From Setaria digitata (Eukaryota > Nematoda > Chromadorea > Rhabditida > Setariidae): a stretch of DNA of 21,189 nt. The stretch spans positions 1 through 21,189 of the forward strand of contig RCAB01000761.1 in NCBI GenBank assembly GCA_003640385.1, read 5' to 3'. Positions 9,627-21,115 of the stretch are shown in pieces. Numbering within the stretch: position 1 is the first letter of the stretch; every line of letters begins with the position of its first letter. The position numbers and the translations under genes were made by a program. The notes beneath the pieces are model-generated. The model ran no database searches. It worked only from the letters and a program-made list of their open reading frames with translations, and was not told the origin of the DNA.

Positions 9627-10494
9627 GAATAAATTGATCAGTATGTGAAATAATCAATTGATCACTTTATATCATTTGAAATTGTTGATAAATCTTTGTC
9701 TTTTTATTTAGTTAAGAATTAAAGAGGTGATGATGCAATTTTTACGTGTTAATTTGAAATTTTCCTTTTGTAAATATTTATCAGTAAAGTTTCATTGTAA
9801 TTTTAACATTTTTTTTTTTTTTTTGGCACTATTTTTCTTTCTTTTTTCTCCAAATTCACTCATTTTAACATGAAGAAACATGTTTTGAGAGTGTAGAAAA
9901 AATTAGCTTTTCCATAAAAATATGCAAATTAGCTATCTAATTTACAATTTTTTCCACCTCAAAACTTGCTAGTTTTCATAAAACACGAAGTGAATCAATT
10001 CAATTTGACTCTGATAATAATGCAACAATGTGGTAATTTCTAGGAAAACTTTATGTTATCAAAGAATTGAAGCAGATCAAAAGTATTAATGAAATCGAAA
10101 TTTTGCTCTCAAATTTCTGCCAATCTGATTAATTAATTAATAAATTTAGTGTTTATCAGTTATTTTGTTCGAGAGCTTTTTTTTTTTTTTCTCGCAATAA
10201 GATTGCAAATAAAAACCCTCCCAAATATATCGCATTAGAAACAGAAAGAAAAATAAAAGAAAACTCTAAAAACCACTATCAATGCTATCATTCCCTATTT
10301 GCTTTTATTCTTAACTATTAAATAATTCCAAATTTAAATTTCCGATGTGACATATTTGAATGCGTTGTCAAACTCATTACCCTACCCTAAAACAAGTTTG
10401 TCATATGTGGAAAACAAAAAAAAAAAAAAGCCTAAAATTGCCGCATAAAAGTTGTTAATTAAACTTGAAATAAAAGTAACAGAATAGTATTATA

Positions 10495-10626
10495 ATGGAT
10501 GAATATAACGGAAGAGAAGACCGATTGTTTCCTTTCATCGAGCAAATTTTTACAGGTAAACAGGTAGGTGTAGCTGTGAAAGGATTCTCACTATCAATTA
10601 CTGTAGTCCTTTTTACTTCGATGTGA
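10495..10626 (+). other. Unplaced 43-codon open frame, possible first exon
   Basis: An ATG after AATAGTATTATA starts a frame that begins MDEYNGREDRLFPFIEQIFT and stays open to TGA at 10624-10626. After codon 20 there is a donor-like ACAG|GTAAAC (donor at 10556), with a second, CAG|GTAGGT, 8 bases on. An acceptor-like AACAG lies 12 bases before the ATG. The residues are mixed and not driven by homopolymers, unlike most frames nearby. No family is recognised and no matching next exon could be fixed, so this is only a candidate. Confidence 0.2.
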
Positions 10627-10788
10627 CATTTACGGTGTTGGATAGAAGTGAATTGAAATGAAATGATAACAGGTTATTAATTATTCAAGTAAAATAGATT
10701 GAGTCATCGTTGGATGATATGAAAGAAAAGAATCAAAAAATGTGTTATCATGCCAATTTTCCAGATATGACTTTTAAAGCTATATATG

Positions 10789-11005
10789 CATATGTTAAAA
10801 AGAATTAATTATAATTCCAAGAAGTCATAAAGTTCATTAATGATAAGCTTTGATCATTTATCAAATAAAATATGCCTTTATCAAATCTCTTTTAAATACC
10901 ATGTAATTAAAAGTTATATGGAATAATTGATCAACAAATAGGTAAACAGGTACCATATGTATGTTAGAAAGAATTAATTATAGTTTCAAGAAGTTCATTA
11001 ATGAT
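10789..11005. repeat. Diverged direct repeat of about 55 bp
   Basis: Copy A (10789-10844) and copy B (10954-11005) both begin CATATGT, contain AAAGAATTAATTATA and CAAGAAGT, and end GTTCATTAATGAT. Copy A has a short insertion (CATAAA). The 12-mer GGTAAACAGGTA just before copy B also occurs at 10556-10567. Probably an old local duplication. Confidence 0.7.
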
Positions 11006-12368
11006 TTTTATTCCATTCAAATCGGATCAGCATGGTCTGACAGATATTAATTTTTAGTTGATAAGAAATTATTCATTTGAAGGAAATATAATGTTCAAAA
11101 ATTATAGCCAAAAGTTGTTTCGGAAATATATTGAGAAATTAATTAAAAAATTTGATAAAATATGAGCAATTTATTATAGTATTTACTTCTTTAAGATGGA
11201 AAAATATAGTTTCTCTTTTTTTTTTTTTTCGATCAAAAACTGAAAATAAAATCCTCAGAAAACCAAATAGTTAATTATATGTTACTTTTTTTTTTTAAAT
11301 TTAACGACACAAAAAAATTTTTTCCTAAACTTTCATACGTTCTGCGAAAATATTTCATAATCCAAGTTTGTAAGTAAATTCGAAAACTTTTTTTTTTTTT
11401 TTTGCAATTGTCTGTTTCTAGGATGGAGTAATTTATTTGTCCACTTAATAATGATTGAAAATCAACAAGTGATAATTATTTCATATTCTTAAATATATTC
11501 TTTTGCTCTATTTTGAGTCAGTCCTTTCGTGTTTTTTTTTTTCCATTTCATTATTTTAAATGAAAGATTTGCTGTTGTGATAAATCGAAACAAAATGATA
11601 ATAAATGATAAAATAAATGAATGGCACTCATTTTTTTTTCATTCCATTTCAAATCATTTTAAATGAAATTTGCTTAATGGTCATTATTTTAATTGTATAG
11701 CAACATTTACATTCGCAATGATCATCTATCTGCTCAATTAGTTTAATGTGTTTTAATTGAAATTTTTGCCAATTTAAAAAGTGTCAAAATTTTGTTTGGC
11801 ATTAATAGTTGTAGAACATTTGTTGGATTGAATTGAAAAATTCACAAAAGCACACACAGACAACAGGTAATTAATTGTGTGAAATTAAATGAGGTGAATA
11901 GAAAAGGTTTCGAAATTTCAGTAAAATTTTGAGATATTGATAGGAATGAAAGAAGTAATTAATCTCACCGCCTCATTACTTCTATTTTTCTTCCCGTCTC
12001 CTCTTTTCTTTTTTTTTTTTTTCTCCTCTCCTTTTTTGATCATATGATGGTACCATTTTAGTGCATCGAAAAAATCAATTTCATCGTAATCATTAACATT
12101 TCAATCATCTATCACACAAAGTGATAAAATATATACATCATATCAGAAATGAGGGAACGGAATATGATAAACTATTAAAAGCATTACATATGTAATGTTT
12201 TCCATTTCATTTTTTTTTTTTTAATTTTAGTATATCAAAATAAATGGAACTAGTAATGCAGTATTGTGCTTTAGGATGAGAAACCGTAAACCGCTCTTAA
12301 AACATTGTTATATTTTAAAATTTCAGTATATCGGAATTAAAAATTAATCCATTTATTAAATATATATA

Positions 12369-12468
12369 TTTGAGGTATATATATATATATATATATATAT
12401 TTGAGGTATATATATATATATATATATATATATTTGAGGTATATATATATATATATATAAACCTCAAA
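12369..12468. repeat. (TA)n array with TTTGAGG spacers and an inverted end
   Basis: TTTGAGG occurs at 12369, 12400 and 12433, each followed by a long TA run, giving 31- and 33-bp units. The last TA run ends in ACCTCAAA, the reverse complement of the spacer, so the array can fold back on itself. Such arrays vary in length and are hard to assemble. Confidence 0.9.
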
Positions 12469-13132
12469 AATTTAACTCTTCAAAATTTTTTTTGTTTTTT
12501 CTAAAATACTAGTTTTTTCCCCTTTTTATTTCTTTTTGGGAAAAGAAGAAGCGAAAGAAAAAAAAAACGAATTTAAATATCAGTTACTATTTTGCAAAAA
12601 ATTTCCATATTATTTCTCCATCAAATTGAAGCGAGAAAAAAATTAATAAAAATGTTGAAAAATATTTGATCAAATAAGTAAATTTTTCATTTTCAAACTC
12701 AACAGAAAATCCAGAAAATAATTCCTCTTCAAATTGATAATTTATTCAAATCGATTTTTTTTAATCAGTTCTTTTCAATTTAATTTTCAGATTAAATTTA
12801 AAAAAAAAAAATTAATTTTTTCCAATGCTTAGCAAAAAAATCAATCAGTCAGCTGTAATCTGACAATTAGGGAAAATAAAAATTTAGAGAAGTGAAAAAA
12901 AAAAAAATAAATAAAAAGCAACGAAAACGAAATTGATCATGTAACTGAATGAATAGAAAAATTCGATAAAAAATTAATAATTATAAAAAAACAAATAAAT
13001 AAATAGAAAAGTTCTATATTTCAAAATTATTCTTTTTAGGAAGCATATTTTTGAATTTTGTCACTGACAGCATTAAATATGTGAATTTTCTAATGAAATT
13101 CAAAAAAAAAAAAAATTTAAAAGAAAAATTGC

Positions 13133-13270
13133 TCAAAATTTAGCACACAATGATTGTAATTTCGGAAACTGCCAATGAGCAACCGAATTTGACGAATTCG
13201 GTAGCCGATTATGCCAAATAAACCGGATCAAATCGTGTTTCACTTTCAGGTAGCTAAAAATGGATAACAT
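13133..13270 (-). other. 45-codon ATG-to-stop open frame in a G+C-richer island; unrecognised
   Basis: The frame runs from ATG at 13270-13268 to TGA at 13135-13133. It begins MLSIFSYLKVKHDLIRFIWH and continues with mixed residues including three Trp/His-rich positions and one Cys. The block from about 13141 to 13290 lacks homopolymers and is less AT-rich than its surroundings. An acceptor-like ATTTTTAG falls at codons 4-6, so it could be an internal exon instead. It contains an inverted repeat, ACCGAATT-TGACG-AATTCGGT (13182-13202). The opposite strand is also partly open. Function unknown; chance is possible. Confidence 0.2.
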
Positions 13271-14147
13271 CCATCAGCACATCAGAGCAACGAAAAGATG
13301 ATTATTTTAAAATTTAAAAATATTTAAATTTAACAAAAAAAAAGATTTTTTTAATGTGAAAAATGTTTAAATTTTCTAGCATTTATTAGTTATTGTGTAG
13401 GAAAAAACATTCAGTTTGAGTGTTAAAAATCTTTTTTTTTTTTAAATTTTTTAAATAAAAATAAGATAAAGAAATGAAAGGAGAGAATTAATCATTCAAA
13501 ATACACAGATTGTTGTAATTAGTTTTTGCTAATATATAAATTAAAAACTTATTTAAAAACAGAAACTACTCGCCAATTTAACATTCATTTTAATTTAAAA
13601 TATTAAGACAAATGAAAATATAAATTGAAAAATTTTTTATAAAATGTTCATTTTAATTAAATGAAATGTATAAAAAGGTTTTTGTGAAGTATTCAAAACT
13701 TATGAGAGAGCATATTCTAGATTTTAAATAATCACAAAAAAAAAAAAAAAGAAAAAATAAATTAAGGGAACACGATACACCAATTTATTTATTTATTTTG
13801 ATTTTATTCTTCATTTTACTTTTTCCATTCTAACTAAGAGAACGATAAAGTTGAATTTTTATTTCTAAAAGAAGAAGAAAAGCACTTTCTTGCATGATGA
13901 AAGGATTAAATAATTCGAAATGTCAGTTCGATTTCATCAGTTTTTTTTTTTCCAAACTTTTATTCAATTTTGCACAATTTTTAAAAAATAAGCATCGAAA
14001 AATTAATCGGAAATGAACGATGAACTCAACTTCTCGCATATATCACTTCGAGGTTTTAGAAAAAAAAATATGTGAAAAGTTTCATTAAACCATTTGATCA
14101 ATTGTCATGAAAAAGAAATGATCAATTTCAATCTTGCCTGATTCAAT

Positions 14148-14567
14148 AAAATAGAACGAATTTATCAAAAAAAAAAAAAAAAGAGTAAATGTATTAGAAT
14201 ACATTTAAAACTTTTTGTTTGTTTATTATTTTTTCTTTTCTTTTTAAACACTTTCCATAAATACAAAATATTTGTTTATTATGATAAGTGAACAAAGAAA
14301 TTACTGTTTTACTAGAGTAAAACTGTCATTCTAGAAAAAGAAAAAAGAGAAATACGAATTTTAGTCTATTTGGTTTAATTAATTTTAAGACTTTAATTTC
14401 TGAAATATTTTTTTACAAAACAAGGTAAATATTTTTATTGATAAAAAAAAAAAAAGTAAAAATTATTCTTAAAATACCTTTTTTTTTCAAAAAAAAAAAA
14501 GAAAACTTTTTTGATTTAATTTTTTAAAATAGAACGAATTTATCGAAAAAAAAAAAGAGTAAATGTA
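14148..14567. repeat. Near-identical direct repeats of about 40 bp, 378 bp apart
   Basis: AAAATAGAACGAATTTATC, an A tract, then AGAGTAAATGTA occurs at 14148-14193 and again at 14526-14567. The copies differ only by one A/G and in A-tract length. The sequence between is not duplicated, so this is more than a simple low-complexity match. Confidence 0.85.
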
Positions 14568-16756
14568 GCAGCTTGAAATTTGTGGTGTTTTTAAATCTTT
14601 CAGTGATGTGTGCAAATTTTCTGCTCTTTCAATTTTTTTTTTTTTTGATTTGGAAAATAAAAGCTTAACCTGTTTTAAAATAGGAAAAAAAACAAAAGCA
14701 AAGACCAAAATGAAATAATAGAAGAAATAAATTAAATCATAACAAACTTTGTAATTAGCAAGAAGAAATAGCAGAAATTACACCTGAATTATATTTGTAT
14801 TTCAATTTTTCATCCAAAAAAATAGCATTAAAAGAGAAGAAAGGAAAATCTTCACTTTCCATACACTTTGGAGACATTATTTTTCCTCCTTTTTTTTTTT
14901 TTTTTTTTTAAATAGTTTTTTTTATTCCGTAAAATTGTATTATTTTTAAACAAAATTTTATGAAATAAAAAATTCTTAAAAAAAAAAAAAAAAAAATGAG
15001 GCGAAAAAATAACGATATCATTTTTGAGGGATAATTTGATTAAAAGTTTTCGTAATTTTTTTTTTCTTTTAAATGAAAAATTTTTCTTCACATAAGTCTT
15101 TTAAATTTATTCGAAAAATCGCAATCAATAAAATTGGCTAATTAATTATTATTAAAAATGAAGAATAAGCGATTTACTTGGGGTAAGTTCAGGAAGACAA
15201 AATTTGAAGAGAACTAAATTCGTAAATTACGTATATTCAAATTCCAAATAGAGCTTGAAATTTCATTAGTGCAGCAAATTTTTTCCAATTGTTTTTCTTT
15301 TTTTTTTTTGTTTTTATTTCTTCTTTTTCTAATTATCATCTTTGCCTAATTATAATAGTATTAATTTATACGACCAAATTAAATGATTAACTCTAAATTA
15401 TTACTGGTAACATGCAATTTAATTAGTGTATAATTTATAGAAAATTCTTGATATTTATTTATCCAATTTAAACTAATCATATTCATTCAGAAAAATCATC
15501 AACAATAAGATCAAGTGGTAGTTAATACCTGCATTCTACAAATGGAAGAATCTTGTAGCGAGAACTGATATTATCATTATCATAATTACTAATGATAATG
15601 ATTGCAAAGGATCGTAAAATATAAATAAAGTCTTCCTTGAACTGTAATGTACTTAATTTTTGCTTTTATTTTAAGCATACTCAGTTCATTTCTGATAAAA
15701 TTTATTAATCTCGAAGTATACCGATCATATTTTTGTCATTGAAATCTAGATAATTAGTTGTGGAAAAATACTTAATCCATAATTCAACCATGCAATTAAT
15801 TTTTTTCTTTCATTTTGAACTAATTATTAATTCATTTAGTAATTTCAAATCATTCTTGCTTATTGCAGTTTAGAAACAATATGCATAAATATATTATTGG
15901 CTACTTGGAAAACTCAAATGAATCAAAATTTAATGGTAATTTTGATAGTATAAATTTGAAAAATACACATATTGCTTTTTCTTAGAAGAAATTTTCAAAT
16001 ATTTCATATATTTTTGCCATTATATGCTTAATTTTCAAATGTATTCAACCGCTAAAATTGACTGAATTTCTAATTTATCATGTCGAAAAAAAAAAACATA
16101 TATTTATCATAGTTAATCAGGAAAGATTAGCTCGTCGTTTTTACTAATTTATTAATAAATTTTAAGCAAATTTCAGTTGTACTAAAATTTGCAAACAACT
16201 TGAAAAGTAAATGTATCATTTTCTAACTTTAAGTTTTTCCGAATTAAAAAAAAAAAAGAAAGATAAATGTGAAAGAAGTTCATATTCAAAAAAAAAAAAA
16301 TAATAATCTTTTTAAGATGAGATGCATTACTAAAGAAAAATTTATGTTTGCTACTATAATTTTCTGAAAAGGAGGTAATATGTAATAAATGATATATTAT
16401 TATTCTCTCACTTTTATCAAAAAAAAAAAAAAAAAAAAAAGAAAGAAAAGAGGAGAAAAGGAAGGGCAATTACTCTTTAATTAGAGTAAGACTCATTAAC
16501 AACTTCAAATTTGTTAAATTAAACGATATGATGATTTAAAATTTACTACTATCATCATCATTGAATTTCAACGCGAAATATCGTAGATTCTAAAAAGTAA
16601 ATCATCCATACATTTATAATGTACAATTTTCCCTTTATCATTGATAAATTATTGATTATCATAGTGTAGTTTGATCACTGATAACAAATGAGCAATGTTA
16701 AAATGCAATTTGATACATCATGCATTTTGAAGATTCTAAGCCATGCATTAATCTAA

Positions 16757-16823
16757 CAGTCAGATAATTGATATTGAAAGTCTTCCAACAGCAGTCAGGT
16801 AATTGATATTAAAAGTCTTTCGC
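16757..16823. repeat. 35-bp tandem duplication
   Basis: CAGTCAGATAATTGATATTG...AAAGTCTTCCAA (from 16757) is repeated from 16792 with a few substitutions, as CAGTCAGGTAATTGATATTA...AAAGTCTTTCGC. It has two copies and no coding sense. Confidence 0.85.
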
Positions 16824-19190
16824 TTTTTTTTTTTTAATCAGTCAATTTCAACGTCTGATTTTAATGTTGTTAACAATTAAAAAAAAAAAAAAGCGTTGAA
16901 ATGAATGATGAAGAAGTGATTGTAATCTTAGAAATGTTATAAATCCATTCTTTTCTCACTAGAAAACTACCCTCCACTCATCATTAATTGTTAACAAAAG
17001 CGAAATTAATTTTCCATTCCTTTTCTTCTCTTTTTGTTAATGGAAAAATATAAAATTAAAATTCAACAACAAATGACATATTTAAATGCTATTATTGTTT
17101 GGCATTTATTAATCGAATTTTCGTATAGAAATCGCTCAATAATTTAGCACTAAATTAGTAATTAGAAAGAAATATTCATTGGATATTGGAAAAAAGAAGA
17201 AATTCTTTCATTATCACATCATTAACACCAACACTAATAATCATACTGTATTTTTATCATTGTTGGACCAAAAAGTAAAATTACAGAACGAAAAAAAAAA
17301 AGAGTTACTTTTGCAGTGCCTAAAAAACTAATTAATTTTGACTATAATTCTTAAAATCATTAAAAAAAAAAAAAAAAAAAAAAGAAAAAGAAAGATTTGT
17401 TTGTGCCATCTTTTGTCAACCTTTTAAAAATATATATGACCTTGTCAGAAATACGAAAAGGAGCTATTTCTACAGAAAACTAGTAATTTTACCTTTTTTT
17501 TTTTTTTTTTTGAGAAAAAAAAAACAAACCAATCTTTTCCTAAATTTAGTTATTTAACAAGTTCTGAAGCTCAAAAATAAAATATTATAATTTAAAAGGG
17601 ATTTTCATCTCTTTTATTTTCCATTTCATCATCCAAAATATATATGTATATATATTTTATTAAATCTCAAATATTCATTATTAGAAGCTAACTTAGCACA
17701 TGGAGGATTTTGTAGCATTTGCAAAATTTGTAATTTTGATGAAACAATGGAATAATTAATTTTTCTCTTTTTAACAATTATTTTGTGTTTATTAATAATA
17801 TTTGAAATATGATAATATCATTTTGTTTGATGATACCATTCCTTTCACAGCATATTTTCATTATAATTGAATATTTGAGAGTTTTTGCAAAGTTGCATCG
17901 AATACATCGTAATGTTTGATTCTTCGATAAATTCAGAAACAAGAAGGATAATTTTTCTCTATTCCAGTACTAATATACTGTCAATTAGGTACACTATTTA
18001 ATTAGTTATTTTACATTTGCATTAATAAATAATACCCTTGCAGTGTGTAAACTCCATTGTTCAGTATGTTAAAAGGTGGCAGCGGAAAGAATTTACATTT
18101 CGAAAAGTAAAAAATATTTGAAAATATAAAATCACAATACTTGAAATGAAATTGATTTAAAAAAAAAAAAATAAAGTTGATTTTAAATTAATTAAACAAA
18201 ATTATCCAGTTTATGGGAATTATTTTAATAATCATACACAACAAACTTCCTCAAAACATCTCATACAACTTCTTTTCCTGTCATCTATTATTTTTTTCCA
18301 TGGTTAATTAATACAACCACTTATCATTTTAAATGTCTTTGTATATTGTCTCAATTTCCTTTTTTTTTTCTTTTTCTTTTTTTTTTTTGATACTTTTATC
18401 ATGAAAGTCAATAAATTCTATTTTGGAGAATTTTTCCACTTCTTTATTTTATTTTATTTTAAAATACCTGAATTCTGATAACTAGAGATACAGACTGATA
18501 ATAACAAACTGATCATGGTTTATTGCTAAAGAGTTTCTTATCTTTTTACCCTCATTCTGATAATGATCGATATGACTGTTCTACTAAATTTAAATGACAA
18601 TTTTCGTATGAAAAGGGCATTATTATCAAAAGTTGTCTTTATCATGTCATTATCGTACTATCACAGTTTATCTCTGTATTGCAATTAACCGTTTCCAGAA
18701 TGCTTTTCCTCCTCCTTACTTTATAGTTCATTTTAAAATTTCAAATTAAACGGTATCTCATCAATCCTTCATACTTTTATGTTCTCTCAAGTGAGAACAA
18801 AATTTAACATTAACCATTTTTTTATGAATGAGTATTGTCCTTGAAATGACACAATCTTTTTTTCTTTTTCTTTTTTTTTTTCCAGTATTTCGAAAAGAAA
18901 AAAAAAGAGGTTATCCCATATAACTGATGAAATATGGATGACCTTTCACTCAAATACTCATAGAGTAAAAAATTTTTCACCTGCACAAATTATATCAATT
19001 TTAGACAAATAAAATATCTCAAAGAAAATTAATTAATAAAAATGATACAATAGCATTAATTTTATCAAGGCATTTTTTTTTTTTTTTAATAATGTTAAAA
19101 TAAGGAAGAAAAAAAAAAGAATTTTATTAAATATATGATAATTCATTATTTGACTTGACGAGGAAAAGGATGAGAGTTTTTTCTCAAATT

Positions 19191-20640
19191 TCGCAAAAAT
19201 CTTTTCAGCTGATGAAAAGATTAGTGCTTCCTTCTGTTACTAAAATGATAATGAATAGCTGATAAACAGATGATCAATAAGAAATCATTATCATTTGTAT
19301 TAAGGAAAATGAAATGTTAATAGTTCATGTTAAAATATTAATTTTCATTCAGATTTATTTTTTTAATTACATCGAAAAAAATCTCCTTCATATTATTACC
19401 TTCTTTTTTTTTTCTCTCTCTCTTCCAATCAGCAGTGTAAATATTAATTTTGCTTTTCTTAAATATCAAAAATTTTCACCGTGAAATACAATCAGCACTG
19501 CGCACAAATCATTTTGCGTCTTTCCGGCGCCTAATAAACCTTTTGCTTCTATTTTAAAAAAAAGAAAAATTTTTTTTCACGTAACTAGCAAATGTCTTTC
19601 TATTTTTTTAATTTTCAAATTATTTTTTTTAATCAGGAAGTAAAGTACTTTCTTCTGTTTGAAAGTGAATTGAAGGAATTACTTACACTTGCGCATGATG
19701 CTGCACAAAGAAATTAAACAATGGAAAAAAAAAAAGATTGTTCAATTTTAAAAGTACTTATTCGTTAATTAAGTTGAAGAAAAAAAAAAACATCAAAAAA
19801 TCATAAAAGTATTAGATGAATTTGCTGAAAGCATTCAACAGGTAAATACTAAATTGCAATTCCATTTGCAAAAATTAACTCTCATTTTGCTTAACAGATA
19901 AAAAAAAAAATTTTTCAAATAGTTTTTTTTTTTTGGCTTAATAAAAAAGACTGTACTTCTCATATTTAATTTAATTTAATTTAATTTAATTTAATTCGCA
20001 CGCAAGGCAAAATATCCGAAACTTATAAACAAGACTGGATAATTGAGAAATTTCATAATGCTAAAATGATAATAGTGATGAAATTTTCTGGAAAAATGAC
20101 AGCATTGATCTAGGATATTTGATTTAAAATTATAAAATCTGAAATCAGCGCAAACTTTAGAACTTTAAAAGTGGCAAAATCGGAAAAGAAAGCAAAAACA
20201 AAAAGAAAGAAAGCGACAGTGTTTTTGTCAAACTTTTTTTAATCAATTTATGCAATGATAACAGCGATGAAAGAAATGCCGAAAAGTCGGAAAAAAGAAG
20301 GAGAAAATGAGAAAGGAAATAATGAATTAATATTTGATGATAATTTATTGAAATACCGTGCTGATTCCAAACGATGCAAAGTAAATAAACCATTTAAAGT
20401 GCAAAAACAATAACCAAAAATACGAAATAACATACTAACACCTATATCACTGATAAGATAAACGAGAGCTAGAAAAAAGATATTTGTCTTAATATTAATC
20501 ATGAATTTTTGGTTTATTTGTTCCAGTAGATTATTGAGATTCTAATGATAGATTTATTCTGATTATCAGGAATTGATGCCTCCTGAAATAAAAAGAATTC
20601 TGGACGATGAAAATAGATATTAATTTAAGAAATTTCACTT
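19191..20640 (+). other. Island with several candidate plus-strand exons, unresolved
   Basis: This stretch is less homopolymer-rich and has several acceptor-like sites: TCTTTTCAG near 19208, AATCAG at 19495 and 19636, and TTATCAG at 20569. Possible exons are 19496-19580 joined across a 56-base intron (GTAACT...TTTTAATCAG) to 19637-19717, and 20255-20380 joined to 20570-20623. The first pair contains FESELKELLTLAHDAAQRN before a stop. The second ends ELMPPEIKRILDDENRY before a stop. Phases agree within each pair, but the two pairs cannot form one reading frame because the first ends in a stop. No family is recognised. Minus-strand frames also overlap here, so chance cannot be excluded. Confidence 0.2.
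19965..19996. repeat. (TTTAA)n pentanucleotide microsatellite
   Basis: About six tandem TTTAA units, directly followed by the unusual CGCACGC. Non-coding. Confidence 0.9.
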
Positions 20641-21115
20641 AAAAAGTAATAAAACTGATAACATAATAAGAACAAACAGCAATAATTAAAGGCGAAAAAT
20701 AAATGAAATGGTTCGAAATTGGATGTTAAATGAAACAGAATAATAGCAATACAATATGAGGCCAAAAAGGAATAAAAATAAAAAATTACTCTTCTCTTTC
20801 CCCACAGAAACAAAAAAAAAAAAAAACTCCAGCAATTATCATATCGAAACATGAAGCAATTAGAACCACAATAAGAACATACCTAATAATGATATAAATA
20901 ACAATAATTGGATAATAATTTATAATTAATAATTATACTAATAATATTAATAATAAATTAATAGTAATAACAAATAATAATAATGAACAATAATAATAAA
21001 TAATAACAGGAAATACTTAAAAATAAATGACATATTATCAGTGTTCATTATCCTTCCGTTTATTATTAATGTTACTAAATATTATTACTCTATTTTTAAT
21101 TCTTATGTACGCTTT
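20641..21115. other. AT-rich, AAT/ATA trinucleotide-rich stretch with no gene
   Basis: From about 20880 to 21010 the sequence is dominated by imperfect AATAAT/ATTAAT repetition. No open frame or splice-like structure worth reporting is seen. Confidence 0.7.

Larger units (their letters stand above)
8031..12360. other. Gene-poor AT-rich stretch
   Basis: No recognisable gene. Homopolymer tracts are long, including 27 T at 9034-9060 and over 20 T near 9559-9580. Listed separately within it are a 26-bp perfect palindrome at 9601, an unplaced short plus-strand open frame at 10495, and a diverged direct repeat at 10789/10954. The rest shows no structure beyond base-composition bias. Confidence 0.6.
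12469..19190. other. Gene-poor AT-rich stretch
   Basis: No confident gene. Open frames here (for example minus-strand 14487-14708, 14852-15091 and 16182-16469) are polyphenylalanine/polylysine translations of T and A tracts. Content worth naming is listed separately: the 13.2-kb island, the 40-bp direct repeats at 14148 and 14526, and the 35-bp tandem duplication at 16757. A 22-base A run occupies 16419-16440. Confidence 0.6.

Noticed and set aside
14852..15091. Open frame rich in Phe, Lys and Asn (likewise 14487-14708 and 16182-16469)
   Set aside because: Direct translation of A and T homopolymers; no coding signal.
19480..19566. Minus-strand frame containing GLLGAGKT, a Walker A (P-loop) look-alike, behind a good TTAAAATAG acceptor
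   Set aside because: The frame is only about 25 codons, no Walker B or other ATPase motif is nearby, and a competing plus-strand reading exists. An eight-residue match is easily chance.
20248..20502. 84-codon minus-strand frame with a hydrophobic, signal-peptide-like N-terminus
   Set aside because: It is hydrophobic throughout because of T-rich sequence, has no recognisable domain, and overlaps equally plausible plus-strand frames.
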